Made by a program: the position numbers and the translations under genes
In this document: one piece after another, positions 54,498-63,163 of the stretch
Numbering within the stretch: position 1 is the first letter of the stretch
Layout: every line of letters begins with the position of its first letter
NCBI RefSeq assembly: GCF_900110815.1
Contig: NZ_FOIT01000001.1
Coordinates: forward strand, 355,910 to 419,909
Direction: 5' to 3'
DNA: 64,000 bases
Source: Aliicoccus persicus
GTDB lineage: Bacteria > Bacillota > Bacilli > Staphylococcales > Salinicoccaceae
Notes under the pieces: model-generated
Seen by the model: the letters and a program-made list of their open reading frames with translations, nothing else
Databases searched by the model: none
Told to the model about the DNA's origin: nothing

Positions 54498-54904
54498 TTA
54501 GACATCCCCTTCTGCAGAATCTAGTTTACTAGGAATCGGATGATTTGCACCACATCTATAAATGTAGCCGGAGTAAGTAACATATGGTCCTGGTGTATCA
54601 TCTGATTGTAGATACCCCTCGTAACAAATATAGTTTACTCCATTTAAATTGTGGAACGGGACATTTTCACGGTAGTACAAATGTGGACCTTCGTTCAGTA
54701 TATTAGGTAAATATTTCCAAATACGCCATGGATAATCGGATGTGGGTTCGTTTTGTTCGATTACTTGATGATTTCCTTAACGTTGGATATATCTTGAGAG
54801 GTATTCACGTCGGCCATAACACTGCTATCGCTAAACACAAATGAAACAACTAAGAGAAAAGCAACTAAAACACTTACAATACCTAGTTTATCTTCTTTCA
54901 TCAT
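54498..54904 (-). pseudogene. Frameshifted gene for a small secreted protein
   Basis: Two open frames on the minus strand read as one protein split by a -1 frame change. The first (54904-54761, 47 codons) has a strong AAGGGGGCG ribosome site, a KEDK basic start and a signal peptide (LGIVSVLVAFLLVVSFVFS) and stops at TAA. The second continues without start signals of that quality from about 54775 to 54498 and holds the mature part (DYPWRIWKYLPNILNEGPHL, then TYSGYIYRCGANHP). A one-base loss between about 54761 and 54776 would explain it. Alternatives are programmed -1 frameshifting, for which no canonical slippery heptamer is seen, or internal initiation at the TTG at 54680, which has GAAGG seven bases upstream. 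Confidence 0.6.
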
Positions 54905-54932
54905 TTTACGCCCCCTTAATAATTGTTCTTAT

Positions 54933-54961
54933 AGAATAACACGAGAAAAGTTATTTTACAA
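54933..54961 (-). promoter_or_regulatory. Possible promoter of the secreted-protein cluster
   Basis: On the minus strand TTGTAA (54961-54956), a 17-base spacer and TATTCT (54938-54933), 29 bases before the first ATG. The surrounding 54905-55068 DNA is very A+T-rich and otherwise shows no recognisable feature. Confidence 0.45.
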
Positions 54962-55054
54962 TAAAATTTTTCATAATAAATAATATTTCAGTATATTTAT
55001 ACATATTTATAATATTGTTACCATTAAGTATCTTCAACTAAACAGTATTTATTT

Positions 55055-55106
55055 CATAAAAAAACCTCTTAATGTTACAGATGTTTCTGTTCATCTGTAA
55101 CATTAA
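55055..55106 (-). terminator. Terminator of gnd
   Basis: Perfect 15-bp stem (55069-55083 with 55092-55106) and eight-base loop, followed on the minus strand by GAGG and TTTTTTT. It isolates gnd from the accessory cluster. Confidence 0.85.
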
Positions 55107-55148
55107 AAGGTAGTACATTAGAGCAATATCTTTTATTTAGTATTTTAG

Positions 55149-56549
55149 TTAAAACCAATTCGTATGGAAGCTGCCTTCCTTATCCAATCGCTCATACGTA
55201 TGTGCACCAAAATAATCACGTTGTGCTTGTATCATATTCGCACTCGTTCGTGCTTTTGTAATACTATCAAAATAAGAAATCGCACTATTAAATACTGACA
55301 TAGGGATGCTATGTTGGATCGCAGTCACAGCAATCACTCTTAAATCTTGCTGATATTTTTCAACAATTGTTTTAAAATAGTCATCCAATATTAAGTTATC
55401 GAGTTCAGGATTTTCTATGTAAGCCTGGTTAATCTTTTCTAAAAACTGTGCTCGAATGATACACCCTTTTCTCCAAATCATAGATATTTCACCAAGTTTT
55501 AATTCCCAGTTGTGTGCATCACTTGCTTCTTGAAGTAATCTAAACCCTTGTTGATAAGCGAGTATTTTACTTAAGTACAGTGCACGTCTTAATGATTCTA
55601 ATAAAGTTTCTTTATCTTCTTCTATTATCTTCACTTCATTTTTATACACATCTGAAATACGTCGTCTTTCATCGATTAAGCTCGATAAACATCTCATAAA
55701 CACACTATCTGTAATCATTGATAATGGTATGCCGAGTGATAATGCTTCAATGCCTGTCCATTTACCCGTACCTTTTTGACCTGCTCGATCAAGTATTAAA
55801 TCGATGACATATTCGCCATCTTCATTTTTGAATTTAAGAATCTCTGACGTAATCTCAATCAGATAGCTGTTGAGTTCGCCTTTATTCCATTCATGGAAGA
55901 CATCACTGATTTCTTGATTGGACATATTCAATCCATACTTCATGAAGTAATACGCTTCACTGATGAGTTCCATATCCGCATATTCAATACCATTGTGTAC
56001 CATTTTTACATAATGTCCGCTACCTTCTGGTCCGATATACGACACACTCGGTCTGCCATCATCAGCCACAGCTGCGATTTGGTTGAAGATGTATGAGACT
56101 TTATCGTAGGCTTCTTTATCGCCGCCAGGCATTAATGCAGGTCCATTTAGTGCACCTTCTTCACCGCCACTCACACCCATGCCGATGTAATGAACGCCTT
56201 GTTCTTTTAATGCTTTACTGCGTCGATCGGTATTTGTGTATGTTTCATTCCCACCATCAATTAAAATATCGCCTTCATCTAAAAGCTGAACTAATCGATC
56301 GATTGTGTTATCCGTCACTTCCCCACTTTTTACAAGCATTAAAATAATTTTTGGAGAAGCGAGTTGATGCACAAAGTTTTCGATTGTATCTGAAATATGT
56401 ACATCATACTCATTTAACTCTGATTCTCTCGCAACTTTAACTTCATCAAAGAAATCAAACGTCGTCACTTTAAATCCATTTTTAGATATATTTTTAGAAA
56501 TATTAGCACCCATGACACCTAGTCCAACTACACCAATATCATATTGCAT
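55149..56549 (-). CDS. gnd: 6-phosphogluconate dehydrogenase
   Basis: Oxidative decarboxylation of 6-phosphogluconate to ribulose 5-phosphate with NADP reduction. N-terminal GLGVMGANISKNISKNGF nucleotide-binding fold, substrate site VSGGEEGALNGPALMPGG, the catalytic lysine in GHYVKMVHNGIEY and ILDRAGQKGTGKWT. Its 466 aa length fits the family. It starts two bases after the stop of the peptidase gene, so the two are cotranscribed. The pathway partner zwf is 2.6 kb away on the opposite strand. Confidence 0.96.
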   Translation of the reverse strand: MQYDIGVVGLGVMGANISKNISKNGFKVTTFDFFDEVKVARESELNEYDVHISDTIENFVHQLASPKIILMLVKSGEVTDNTIDRLVQLLDEGDILIDGGNETYTNTDRRSKALKEQGVHYIGMGVSGGEEGALNGPALMPGGDKEAYDKVSYIFNQIAAVADDGRPSVSYIGPEGSGHYVKMVHNGIEYADMELISEAYYFMKYGLNMSNQEISDVFHEWNKGELNSYLIEITSEILKFKNEDGEYVIDLILDRAGQKGTGKWTGIEALSLGIPLSMITDSVFMRCLSSLIDERRRISDVYKNEVKIIEEDKETLLESLRRALYLSKILAYQQGFRLLQEASDAHNWELKLGEISMIWRKGCIIRAQFLEKINQAYIENPELDNLILDDYFKTIVEKYQQDLRVIAVTAIQHSIPMSVFNSAISYFDSITKARTSANMIQAQRDYFGAHTYERLDKEGSFHTNWF

Positions 56550-56551
56550 GT

Positions 56552-57673
56552 TTATTTCTCCTTTTTTGCTTGTACTTGAATAAGTTCAATGATAAGTTCT
56601 GTAATTTTAACTAGTTCACTGATTGGCATGCGCTCTTGTTTCGTATGAATTTCTTCATAGCCCAGTCCGAGTATTACTGTTTCAATACCCTTTTCTGAGA
56701 ATATATTTCCATCACTCCCGCCACCTAAGCTGACGAGTTCTGGTGTGCGACCGATATTATTGATTGCATCGACAACTGTTGTGATCACTTCACGATCTGG
56801 ACTGACATTAATCGGCGCATACACATTGCGTTCATTGAATGTTACTTGTCCACCCATTTCTGCTGCTGTTTCTGTAAAAACAGTTTTCATATGTTCGACT
56901 TGAGCATTTAATTTTTCCATTACTAAGCTGCGCGCTTCTGCTTTTAATTCAACATGTTCTGTCACAACGTTGGTTGAGTCACCACCAGTAATTTTACCGA
57001 TGTTTGCTGTTGTTTCTTCATTGATTCTGCCGAGTTTCATATTCGCAATTGCACGCGCTGCAATTTCAATTGCACTCACACCGAGTTCTGGTGCAACGCC
57101 AGCATGTGCTGTCTTGCCGTGGATGTCGACATCGATTTTACTTTGAGTCGGTGCTTGTGTTACAACTGATCCTACCAAACCTGGCGCATCGATTGCATAG
57201 CCAAATTTAGATTTAATTTGAGTTGTGTCAAATGCTTTTGCACCAACTAGACCTGTTTCTTCACCGACAGTGATGATGATTTCGATATCACCATGTTGAA
57301 TATTTTCTTCTTGTAAGACACGAATTGTTTCGATTAATGCAGCGATACCTGCTTTATCGTCTGCACCTAAAATTGTTGTGCCGTCAGATTTAATATATGT
57401 ATCATCAACAACTGGTTTTACATTATTACCTGGTTTTACAGTGTCCATATGTACCATGAAGCATACGGGTTCTACATCAAGTGTACCTGGAACTTTAGCG
57501 AATAGATTCCCTGCACCGTAACCCGTTTCTATTTGAGAGCTATCCTCAATTACATCAATGTTTAAACCTTTTAATTCCTTTACGAGATGATCTGCAATCA
57601 GTCGTTCATCACCAGATTCTGAATTAATTTGAACAAGTGTTAAGAGTGTGTCAATCAATCGTTGTTTATTCAT
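56552..57673 (-). CDS. M20-family metallopeptidase (YqjE / PepT-like)
   Basis: A zinc aminopeptidase-like protein of 373 residues. Zinc-ligand and catalytic motifs: FMVHMDTVKPG (His and Asp), LGADDKAGIAALIE (bridging Asp) and VGEETGLVGAKAF (Glu-Glu), then a dimerisation insert with DIHGKTAHAG. Annotated in relatives as peptidase T-like; the true peptide substrate is not known. I start at the ATG at 57673 behind AAAGGTG; the upstream frame to 57769 crosses the divergent promoter. It is operonic with gnd (2-bp gap), as yqjE near gndA in Bacillus. Confidence 0.9.
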   Translation of the reverse strand: MNKQRLIDTLLTLVQINSESGDERLIADHLVKELKGLNIDVIEDSSQIETGYGAGNLFAKVPGTLDVEPVCFMVHMDTVKPGNNVKPVVDDTYIKSDGTTILGADDKAGIAALIETIRVLQEENIQHGDIEIIITVGEETGLVGAKAFDTTQIKSKFGYAIDAPGLVGSVVTQAPTQSKIDVDIHGKTAHAGVAPELGVSAIEIAARAIANMKLGRINEETTANIGKITGGDSTNVVTEHVELKAEARSLVMEKLNAQVEHMKTVFTETAAEMGGQVTFNERNVYAPINVSPDREVITTVVDAINNIGRTPELVSLGGGSDGNIFSEKGIETVILGLGYEEIHTKQERMPISELVKITELIIELIQVQAKKEK

Positions 57674-57688
57674 ATTTTTACACCTTTC

Positions 57689-57717
57689 TTGAATGGCTAT
57701 TTGTGGTAGTATATAAT
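57689..57717 (+). promoter_or_regulatory. Sigma-A promoter of the 33-residue membrane miniprotein
   Basis: TTGAAT (57689-57694), an exact 17-base spacer and a perfect TATAAT (57712-57717), 31 bases before the ATG. One of the best promoter matches in the window. Confidence 0.7.
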
Positions 57718-57748
57718 GTATAAAGTAAATTTTTTTGAGGATGATTTC

Positions 57749-57850
57749 ATGCAAAACAAAAGAGTACAACGAATAATCATTTGGGCAATGGTCTTTTTAA
57801 TCGTCGTATCTGGATTATTGTTTGGATTAAGTATGTTAACGACTATGTAG
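57749..57850 (+). CDS. Prli42-like membrane miniprotein
   Basis: A 33-codon frame with a strong sigma-A promoter, a GAGG ribosome site eight bases before the ATG, and a dedicated terminator. The peptide begins QNKRVQR (basic), followed by a single transmembrane helix IIIWAMVFLIVVSGLLFGLS and a short MLTTM end. The pattern (basic N-terminus, LLxGxSM near the C-terminus) resembles Prli42, the stressosome-linked membrane miniprotein first described in Listeria, and equivalent 30-residue Bacillales proteins. The assignment is from memory of that pattern; anchoring of a stressosome here is inference. It is divergent from the M20 peptidase gene. Confidence 0.7.
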   Translation: MQNKRVQRIIIWAMVFLIVVSGLLFGLSMLTTM

Positions 57851-57855
57851 CATTA

Positions 57856-57880
57856 AAAAGAGGTCATAATGACCTCTTTT
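57856..57880. terminator. Bidirectional terminator
   Basis: Stem AAAAGAGGTCA/TGACCTCTTTT with a three-base loop and T-runs on both sides, between the miniprotein gene and brxB, which converge here. Confidence 0.85.
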
Positions 57881-57884
57881 TTAT

Positions 57885-58322
57885 TTATACTTCTTTTCCG
57901 TGCTCCATAAACCATGATTGTAAATCTGTAATGACGCTCATCGTTTCATGACCTTCGATATTGTGACGCTCGATCATATCAACAATTTTACCATCTTTAA
58001 ACAACATAAACGACGGTGAAGATGGAATAAAGTCTGGTGCGAGCTCACGCACTGCTTCTGTTGCTTCTTTATCTTGTCCGGCGAAAACTGTTAATAACTG
58101 ATCCGGTAAATGGTCGAATGCTGTTGCATGTTTTGCAGCTGGACGTGCAATACCGCCTGCACAACCACACACCGAGTTAACGAATACGACCGATGTCCCA
58201 TCTTTTGACAGATGATTCTTCACGTCTTCAACTGTACGCATTTGAGTATAGCCTGCTTCATCCATATCATTGCGTGCGTTTGTAACGATATCGTTCATGT
58301 ACATTTGAAAATCCATTTCCAT
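57885..58322 (-). CDS. brxB: Bacilliredoxin (BrxA/BrxB, DUF1094)
   Basis: Removes bacillithiol from S-bacillithiolated proteins. A thioredoxin-like fold of 145 residues with the family active site V-C52-G-C54-A-G in NSVCGCAGGIARPA, unique to bacilliredoxins. Synteny with the bkd operon and the yqjE-like gene matches B. subtilis yqiW (brxB), but the sequence alone does not separate BrxA from BrxB. It functions with bshA and ypdA in this window. Two in-frame ATGs lie at the start; the first follows AAAGGAG. Confidence 0.92.
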   Translation of the reverse strand: MEMDFQMYMNDIVTNARNDMDEAGYTQMRTVEDVKNHLSKDGTSVVFVNSVCGCAGGIARPAAKHATAFDHLPDQLLTVFAGQDKEATEAVRELAPDFIPSSPSFMLFKDGKIVDMIERHNIEGHETMSVITDLQSWFMEHGKEV

Positions 58323-58335
58323 ACAAAATACTCCT

Positions 58336-58373
58336 TTTATAAAAAACCTTATTATATTAAATAATAAGGTTTT
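58336..58373 (-). terminator. Terminator of the bkd operon
   Basis: Perfect 13-bp A+T-rich stem AAAACCTTATTAT/ATAATAAGGTTTT with a five-base loop (58343-58373), T residues on both sides. It separates bkdB from brxB. Confidence 0.75.
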
Positions 58374-58418
58374 AATAGTCTCTATTAAATTCTATATATG
58401 AATGAGAAAAAAGTAAAG

Positions 58419-59726
58419 TTAGTAGATTGAGCTGCTCTCAATACTCATGTTTTCGATTTTCTCTTTAACAAGCTTTAAGAAGTTACCCGCAACAAGTCCA
58501 TCTAAAATACGATGATCAATGGATAGACATAGGTTTACCATATCGCGTTGTGCTATCATTCCGTCAATAATTACCGGACGTTTAACGATCGATTCCACTT
58601 GTAAAATCGCTGCTTGTGGGTGATTGATAATACCCATGCTTTGGATTGAACCAAACGCACCAGTATTATTTACTGTAATCGTTCCACCACTCATATGAGC
58701 AGAAGTTAACTTATGGTTACGACCGAGGTTTGCAAGTTCTGATACTTGTTTTGCGACACCTTTGATTGATAAGTCATCCGCATTTTTAATGACTGGAACA
58801 TATAGCTTATCGTCGCCAGCAACAGCGATAGATACATTGATGTCTTTGTTCACAATGATTTTATCACCTTGCCAAGAACTGTTCATAATTGGATATTCTT
58901 TCACTGCTTCTGCAACGGCTTTTACGAAGAAGCTGAAGAATGTTAAGTTGAACCCTTCTTTTTTCTTAAATGATTCTTTATGATGTGTACGCACTTTCAC
59001 CAAGTTCGTTGCATCGACTTCCATCATTAACCATGCATGTGGAATTTCAGTGCTCGATTGAACCATCTTGGCAGCAATTGCCTTACGCACGCCTGCTACT
59101 GGGATTTCTTCACCCGCTGAAGGCGCAGATGCTGTTTGTGTAGGTGCTGCTTTTTCAGTTGTTGTTGTTTCAGGTGCTTTTGGTTCTTCTTGAACAGGTG
59201 CAGATTTTGGACCTTCTTCAATGAACTTAAGAATATCTTTTTTCGTAATGCGTCCTTCAAATCCTGTTCCAGACACTTGATTTAGATCCACATTGTTTTC
59301 ACTTGCGAGTCGCATCACAACTGGAGAAATTCTTGCGTTTTCTGGTTTCTCCACCTGTTGTGTGACATGTTTTGTTTCTTCTGAAGCACCTTCAGATTTC
59401 TCTTCTACGGCAGCTTCTTTAGTCGGTGCAGCCACAGACTCTACATCTTCTTTTTTATCGACTGATGGCGTCTCTGATGATGCACTTCCACCTTCAGTTT
59501 CAATCGTACAGATGACACCGCCGACTTCGATTGTGTCACCCTCTTGCGCGATGAGTTCTTTAATTGTACCGGCGAATACTGAAGGTACTTCTGCTGTAAC
59601 TTTGTCAGAAATAACTTCACAAATCGGATCGTATTCCTCGACCGTGTCTCCTGGCGAGACTAACCACTTTTCGATGGTACCTTCGGTTACACTTTCACCA
59701 AGTTTGGGCATTTTAATTTCTTCCAT
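58419..59726 (-). CDS. bkdB: Branched-chain 2-oxoacid dehydrogenase E2 (lipoamide acyltransferase)
   Basis: Core E2 subunit of the branched-chain complex. N-terminal lipoyl domain with lipoylated K42 in ISDKVTAEVP, an Ala/Glu/Pro/Thr-rich linker (about 80-125), a peripheral-subunit-binding domain (RISPVVMRLASENNVDL, GRITKKDILKFI), a second Pro/Ala-rich linker and the C-terminal catalytic domain with H405 in SIDHRILDG. Length 435 aa. Last gene of buk-lpd-bkdAA-bkdAB-bkdB. Products feed branched-chain fatty acid synthesis. Confidence 0.95.
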   Translation of the reverse strand: MEEIKMPKLGESVTEGTIEKWLVSPGDTVEEYDPICEVISDKVTAEVPSVFAGTIKELIAQEGDTIEVGGVICTIETEGGSASSETPSVDKKEDVESVAAPTKEAAVEEKSEGASEETKHVTQQVEKPENARISPVVMRLASENNVDLNQVSGTGFEGRITKKDILKFIEEGPKSAPVQEEPKAPETTTTEKAAPTQTASAPSAGEEIPVAGVRKAIAAKMVQSSTEIPHAWLMMEVDATNLVKVRTHHKESFKKKEGFNLTFFSFFVKAVAEAVKEYPIMNSSWQGDKIIVNKDINVSIAVAGDDKLYVPVIKNADDLSIKGVAKQVSELANLGRNHKLTSAHMSGGTITVNNTGAFGSIQSMGIINHPQAAILQVESIVKRPVIIDGMIAQRDMVNLCLSIDHRILDGLVAGNFLKLVKEKIENMSIESSSIY

Positions 59727-59738
59727 TACATTGACCTC

Positions 59739-60722
59739 CTAGTGTTCAGCTAGTTCTTTCATCTTGTCGTAAATCTTTTCAGGATTGACCATAAAGAAGT
59801 CTTCCATCGGTGGTGAATATGGCATTGCAGGTACGTCTGGACCAGCAAGACGCATAATTGGTGCATCTAAATCATACAGGCAATTTTCACCGATGATTGC
59901 AGACACTTCACTCATAATTGAACCTTCTAAGTTATCTTCAGTCACAAGTAATACTTTTCCTGTTTTCTTAGTGGCATTGATGATTGTTTCTTTATCTAAC
60001 GGATAGACCGTACGCAAGTCGACAATTTCTGCCTCATAGCCAACTTCTTTTAAACGCTCAGCAGCTTGAAGTGCATAGTTCACCATTAAGCCGTAAGTGA
60101 TGATCGTAATGTCGTCACCTTCACGTTTCACATCAGCCTTACCGATTTCTACAGTATGTTCACCTTCAGGCACTTCTTCTTTCAGCAAGCGGTATGCTTT
60201 TTTATGTTCGAAGAATAATACTGGATCGTTATCACGAATCGCTGAGATCAGTAACCCTTTTGCATCTGCTGGAGATGAAGGAATAACAACTTTTAATCCA
60301 GGCGTTGAAGCGAAGATCGTTTCGATTGATTGCGAGTGATACAATGCACCGTGAATACCCCCACCAAATGGTGCACGAATGACCATCGGTGCATTCCAGT
60401 CTCCATTTGAACGATAGCGGATTTTTGCTGCTTCGTTTAAAATTTGGTTCGTTGCAGGTAAGATGTATTCAGCAAACTGAATTTCAGCAACTGGACGCTT
60501 ACCCATCATCGCTGCACCAAGGCACATACCGACGATGTTGCTCTCAGCAAGTGGTGAATCTAAACATCTCCACTTTCCGTATTTTTCTTGAAGTCCTACT
60601 GTGACACCAAATACGCCACCTTTATATCCAACATCTTCACCGAAAATAAAGACATTTTCATCCTTGCCCATTTCGTAATCAAGCGCATCTGTAATCGCTT
60701 GTAAATATGTCATTTTTGCCAT
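59739..60722 (-). CDS. bkdAB: Branched-chain 2-oxoacid dehydrogenase E1 beta
   Basis: Beta subunit of the thiamine-diphosphate E1 component. The 327-residue protein has the transketolase-like pyrimidine domain (FGEDVGYKGGVFGVT, with the cofactor-activating Glu) and the C-terminal domain (VEIVDLRTVYPLDKETI, LLVTEDN). ATG start after GAGGTTAAC, two bases after bkdAA. Branched-chain rather than pyruvate specificity is inferred from the buk-containing operon. Confidence 0.94.
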   Translation of the reverse strand: MAKMTYLQAITDALDYEMGKDENVFIFGEDVGYKGGVFGVTVGLQEKYGKWRCLDSPLAESNIVGMCLGAAMMGKRPVAEIQFAEYILPATNQILNEAAKIRYRSNGDWNAPMVIRAPFGGGIHGALYHSQSIETIFASTPGLKVVIPSSPADAKGLLISAIRDNDPVLFFEHKKAYRLLKEEVPEGEHTVEIGKADVKREGDDITIITYGLMVNYALQAAERLKEVGYEAEIVDLRTVYPLDKETIINATKKTGKVLLVTEDNLEGSIMSEVSAIIGENCLYDLDAPIMRLAGPDVPAMPYSPPMEDFFMVNPEKIYDKMKELAEH

Positions 60723-60724
60723 GA

Positions 60725-61717
60725 TTAGTTAACCTCCTCATAGACATTTTTCAGTGCATCTTCTGGTGCTGGATACGGTGCTGCTTCCGCTTTTTTCGTC
60801 GCTTCTTGGACAACTTTTTTAAGCTCAGCATCAATTGCTTCCATCCACTTTTCGTCTACAATGTTATTTTCAAGCATATATACTCTAAATAATTTAATAC
60901 AATCTTCTTCTTTCATCGCTTCGATATCTTCTTTCGTACGATATAAGTTGTGGTTATCATCCGAAGAGTGTGCTGTTAATCGTGTGCTCAAAGCTTCGAT
61001 TAAACTTGCACCTTCATTGTTCACTGCACGCTCACGCGCTTTTTTAACAGATGCATAAACCGCAATCGGGTCATTTCCATCGATCTGTTCACCATGCATA
61101 CCGTAACCAATCGCACGATCAGATAACTTCTCTGCACCGTACTGCAAGTCAGTTGGTGTACTAATCGCATATTTGTTGTTCTCAATAATACAAATGAATG
61201 GTAAATCATGTGTACCAGCAAAGTTCAATCCTTCGTGGAAGTCACCTTGGTTTGATGAACCTTCACCGAGTGTCGTCAGTGCAATATGTGGTTCATTGTC
61301 CACTTTGAATTTAAATGCTGTACCAACCGCATGTAACACCTGTGTTGCCACACATGAACCTTGCGTGAGTACGTTTGCTTCTTTTTTACCGAAGTGTGAT
61401 GGCATTTGTTTACCACCACTGTTGATGTCGCCTTCTTTAGCAAATGCAGATAACATCGTTTCTTCTGGCGTAATACCAAAGTAAGTCACCAATGCTAAAT
61501 CTCTATAATACGGGCTGATGATATCGTTTGCCTTATCCAGCGCAAAACCAATACCCACTTGAGTCGCTTCCTGTCCTTGACAAGAAATAACGAATGGTAA
61601 TTTACCCGCACGGTTAAGCAACCACATGCGCTCATCTAGCTTACGTGCAAGTAGCATATAACGATACATTTCTTTTAAATCATCCGGGCTAAGTCCCGCC
61701 TCTTTATAATCCATCAT
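60725..61717 (-). CDS. bkdAA: Branched-chain 2-oxoacid dehydrogenase E1 alpha
   Basis: Alpha subunit of the E1 decarboxylase. The 330-residue protein holds the thiamine-diphosphate motif LGEGSSNQGDFHEGLNFAG and FICIIENNKYAIST, with the SHFGKKEANV and SDDNHNLYR-type loop that carries regulatory serines in other E1s. Start at one of two adjacent ATGs behind AGGAGGAAAT. Its alpha/beta E1 form and the operon set it apart from single-chain E1 enzymes. Confidence 0.94.
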   Translation of the reverse strand: MMDYKEAGLSPDDLKEMYRYMLLARKLDERMWLLNRAGKLPFVISCQGQEATQVGIGFALDKANDIISPYYRDLALVTYFGITPEETMLSAFAKEGDINSGGKQMPSHFGKKEANVLTQGSCVATQVLHAVGTAFKFKVDNEPHIALTTLGEGSSNQGDFHEGLNFAGTHDLPFICIIENNKYAISTPTDLQYGAEKLSDRAIGYGMHGEQIDGNDPIAVYASVKKARERAVNNEGASLIEALSTRLTAHSSDDNHNLYRTKEDIEAMKEEDCIKLFRVYMLENNIVDEKWMEAIDAELKKVVQEATKKAEAAPYPAPEDALKNVYEEVN

Positions 61718-61732
61718 CGACTATTTCCTCCT

Positions 61733-63151
61733 TTATACGTGAATCCCTACGCCTGCTGCATCAAGACCAAGTTCCATTAAAATTTCACCAATTGAAGGGT
61801 GTGCATGAACGCTTGTACCGAGTTCAAGTGCAGAAGCATCAACGAATTTTGCGAGTGCAGCTTCATTTATTAACTCCGTAACACTTGGACCAATCATCGT
61901 CACGCCAAGAATAGATCCTGTTTCTTTTTCAACGTACATCTTACCGAAACCATTACCGCCACCAGCGATCACAGCTTTACCAACCGCACCAAATGCCACT
62001 TTCTTTTTAATGTATGGTACACCCGATTCCTTAATCTGTGCTTCATTCATACCGACTGAAGCAACTTCTGGTTGTGTGTAAATACACTTTGGTACTGTGT
62101 TGTAATCAAGCGTAATTGGCGATTGATCTGCCATATGATCTACTGCAATCAATCCTTCTTTAGTAGCCACGTGTGCCAATTGAAGATTACCGATCACATC
62201 ACCTACTGCATAGATATGTTTGTCTTTCGTCTGGTAAAATTCATTCGTCACGATGAAGCCATTGTTCGTTTCAATTTTCGTGTTGTTCAGTCCAATGTCT
62301 TCAGTGTTTGGACTTCTTCCAATTGAAACAAGTACTTTATCGAATTGTTTTGTCTCTTCTTCAAACGTGATCGATACACTACTCTCTTCTACTTTTACCG
62401 TATCTTCAGATAAACCAAGTCCAATATGGAACGCAACGCCTTTGTCTGCTAATGCTTTTTGAAGGCGTTTTGAGACGTCTTTATCTTCTGCTGGAATCAA
62501 TGATTTACCGGCTTCAATGACAGTGACATTCGCACCTAAATCCGTCATTAATGATGCGAATTCTAAACCGATAACCCCGCCTCCGATAATCGCAAGGTTT
62601 TCTGGAATCGCTTCTAAATTCATCATATGGTCACTTGAGAGCACAACGTTTCCGTCAAATGGTAAGAATGGTAACTCACGTGGTTTAGAACCTGTTGCAA
62701 TTAACACGTTGTTGTTAATTAGTATTTCAGCTTCTGCTTCTTCATCATTTGGGTTTTCAACAGCAACAGTACCTGCCATCGGTGAGAAAATAGATGGGCC
62801 AAGAATACGTCCGTAGCCTTCAAATACATCTACACCATTTTTCTTCATCAATCCTTGAACACCTTTGAACATTTGATCGACAACGGCATTTTTTCGGTTG
62901 ACGATATTTTCAATTGAAAATGACGGTGTGTAACTGTCCACACCGTATTTTTCTGCATCTTTCATGTAAGTAATGACTTCTGCTGATTTTAACATTGACT
63001 TCGTAGGGATACATCCGTTGTGGAGACATGTACCACCGAGTTTTTTACTCTCAACAATCGCCGTCTTCAATCCGTTTTTACTCGCTTTAATTGCTGCAAC
63101 ATAACCTGCCGTTCCGCCACCTAATATGACTAAATCATAATTATGAGCCAA
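61733..63151 (-). CDS. lpdA: Dihydrolipoyl dehydrogenase (E3) of the branched-chain complex
   Basis: Re-oxidises E2 dihydrolipoamide with FAD and NAD. FAD motif ILGGGTAGYVAAIKA, redox-active C42 and C47 in GGTCLHNGCIPTK, NAD motif IIGGGVIGLEFASLM, and the C-terminal His-Glu pair in HAHPSIGEIL. Length 472 aa. Start is TTG behind AGGAGGCAG. Corresponds to LpdV of Bacillus; a separate pyruvate-complex E3 probably exists elsewhere. Confidence 0.95.
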   Translation of the reverse strand: MAHNYDLVILGGGTAGYVAAIKASKNGLKTAIVESKKLGGTCLHNGCIPTKSMLKSAEVITYMKDAEKYGVDSYTPSFSIENIVNRKNAVVDQMFKGVQGLMKKNGVDVFEGYGRILGPSIFSPMAGTVAVENPNDEEAEAEILINNNVLIATGSKPRELPFLPFDGNVVLSSDHMMNLEAIPENLAIIGGGVIGLEFASLMTDLGANVTVIEAGKSLIPAEDKDVSKRLQKALADKGVAFHIGLGLSEDTVKVEESSVSITFEEETKQFDKVLVSIGRSPNTEDIGLNNTKIETNNGFIVTNEFYQTKDKHIYAVGDVIGNLQLAHVATKEGLIAVDHMADQSPITLDYNTVPKCIYTQPEVASVGMNEAQIKESGVPYIKKKVAFGAVGKAVIAGGGNGFGKMYVEKETGSILGVTMIGPSVTELINEAALAKFVDASALELGTSVHAHPSIGEILMELGLDAAGVGIHV

Positions 63152-63163
63152 TATAACTGCCTC

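Noticed and set aside
54761-54780. Programmed -1 frameshift site
   Set aside because: No X-XXY-YYZ heptamer and no downstream stem-loop is evident; a simple one-base deletion is the better explanation, though not proven.
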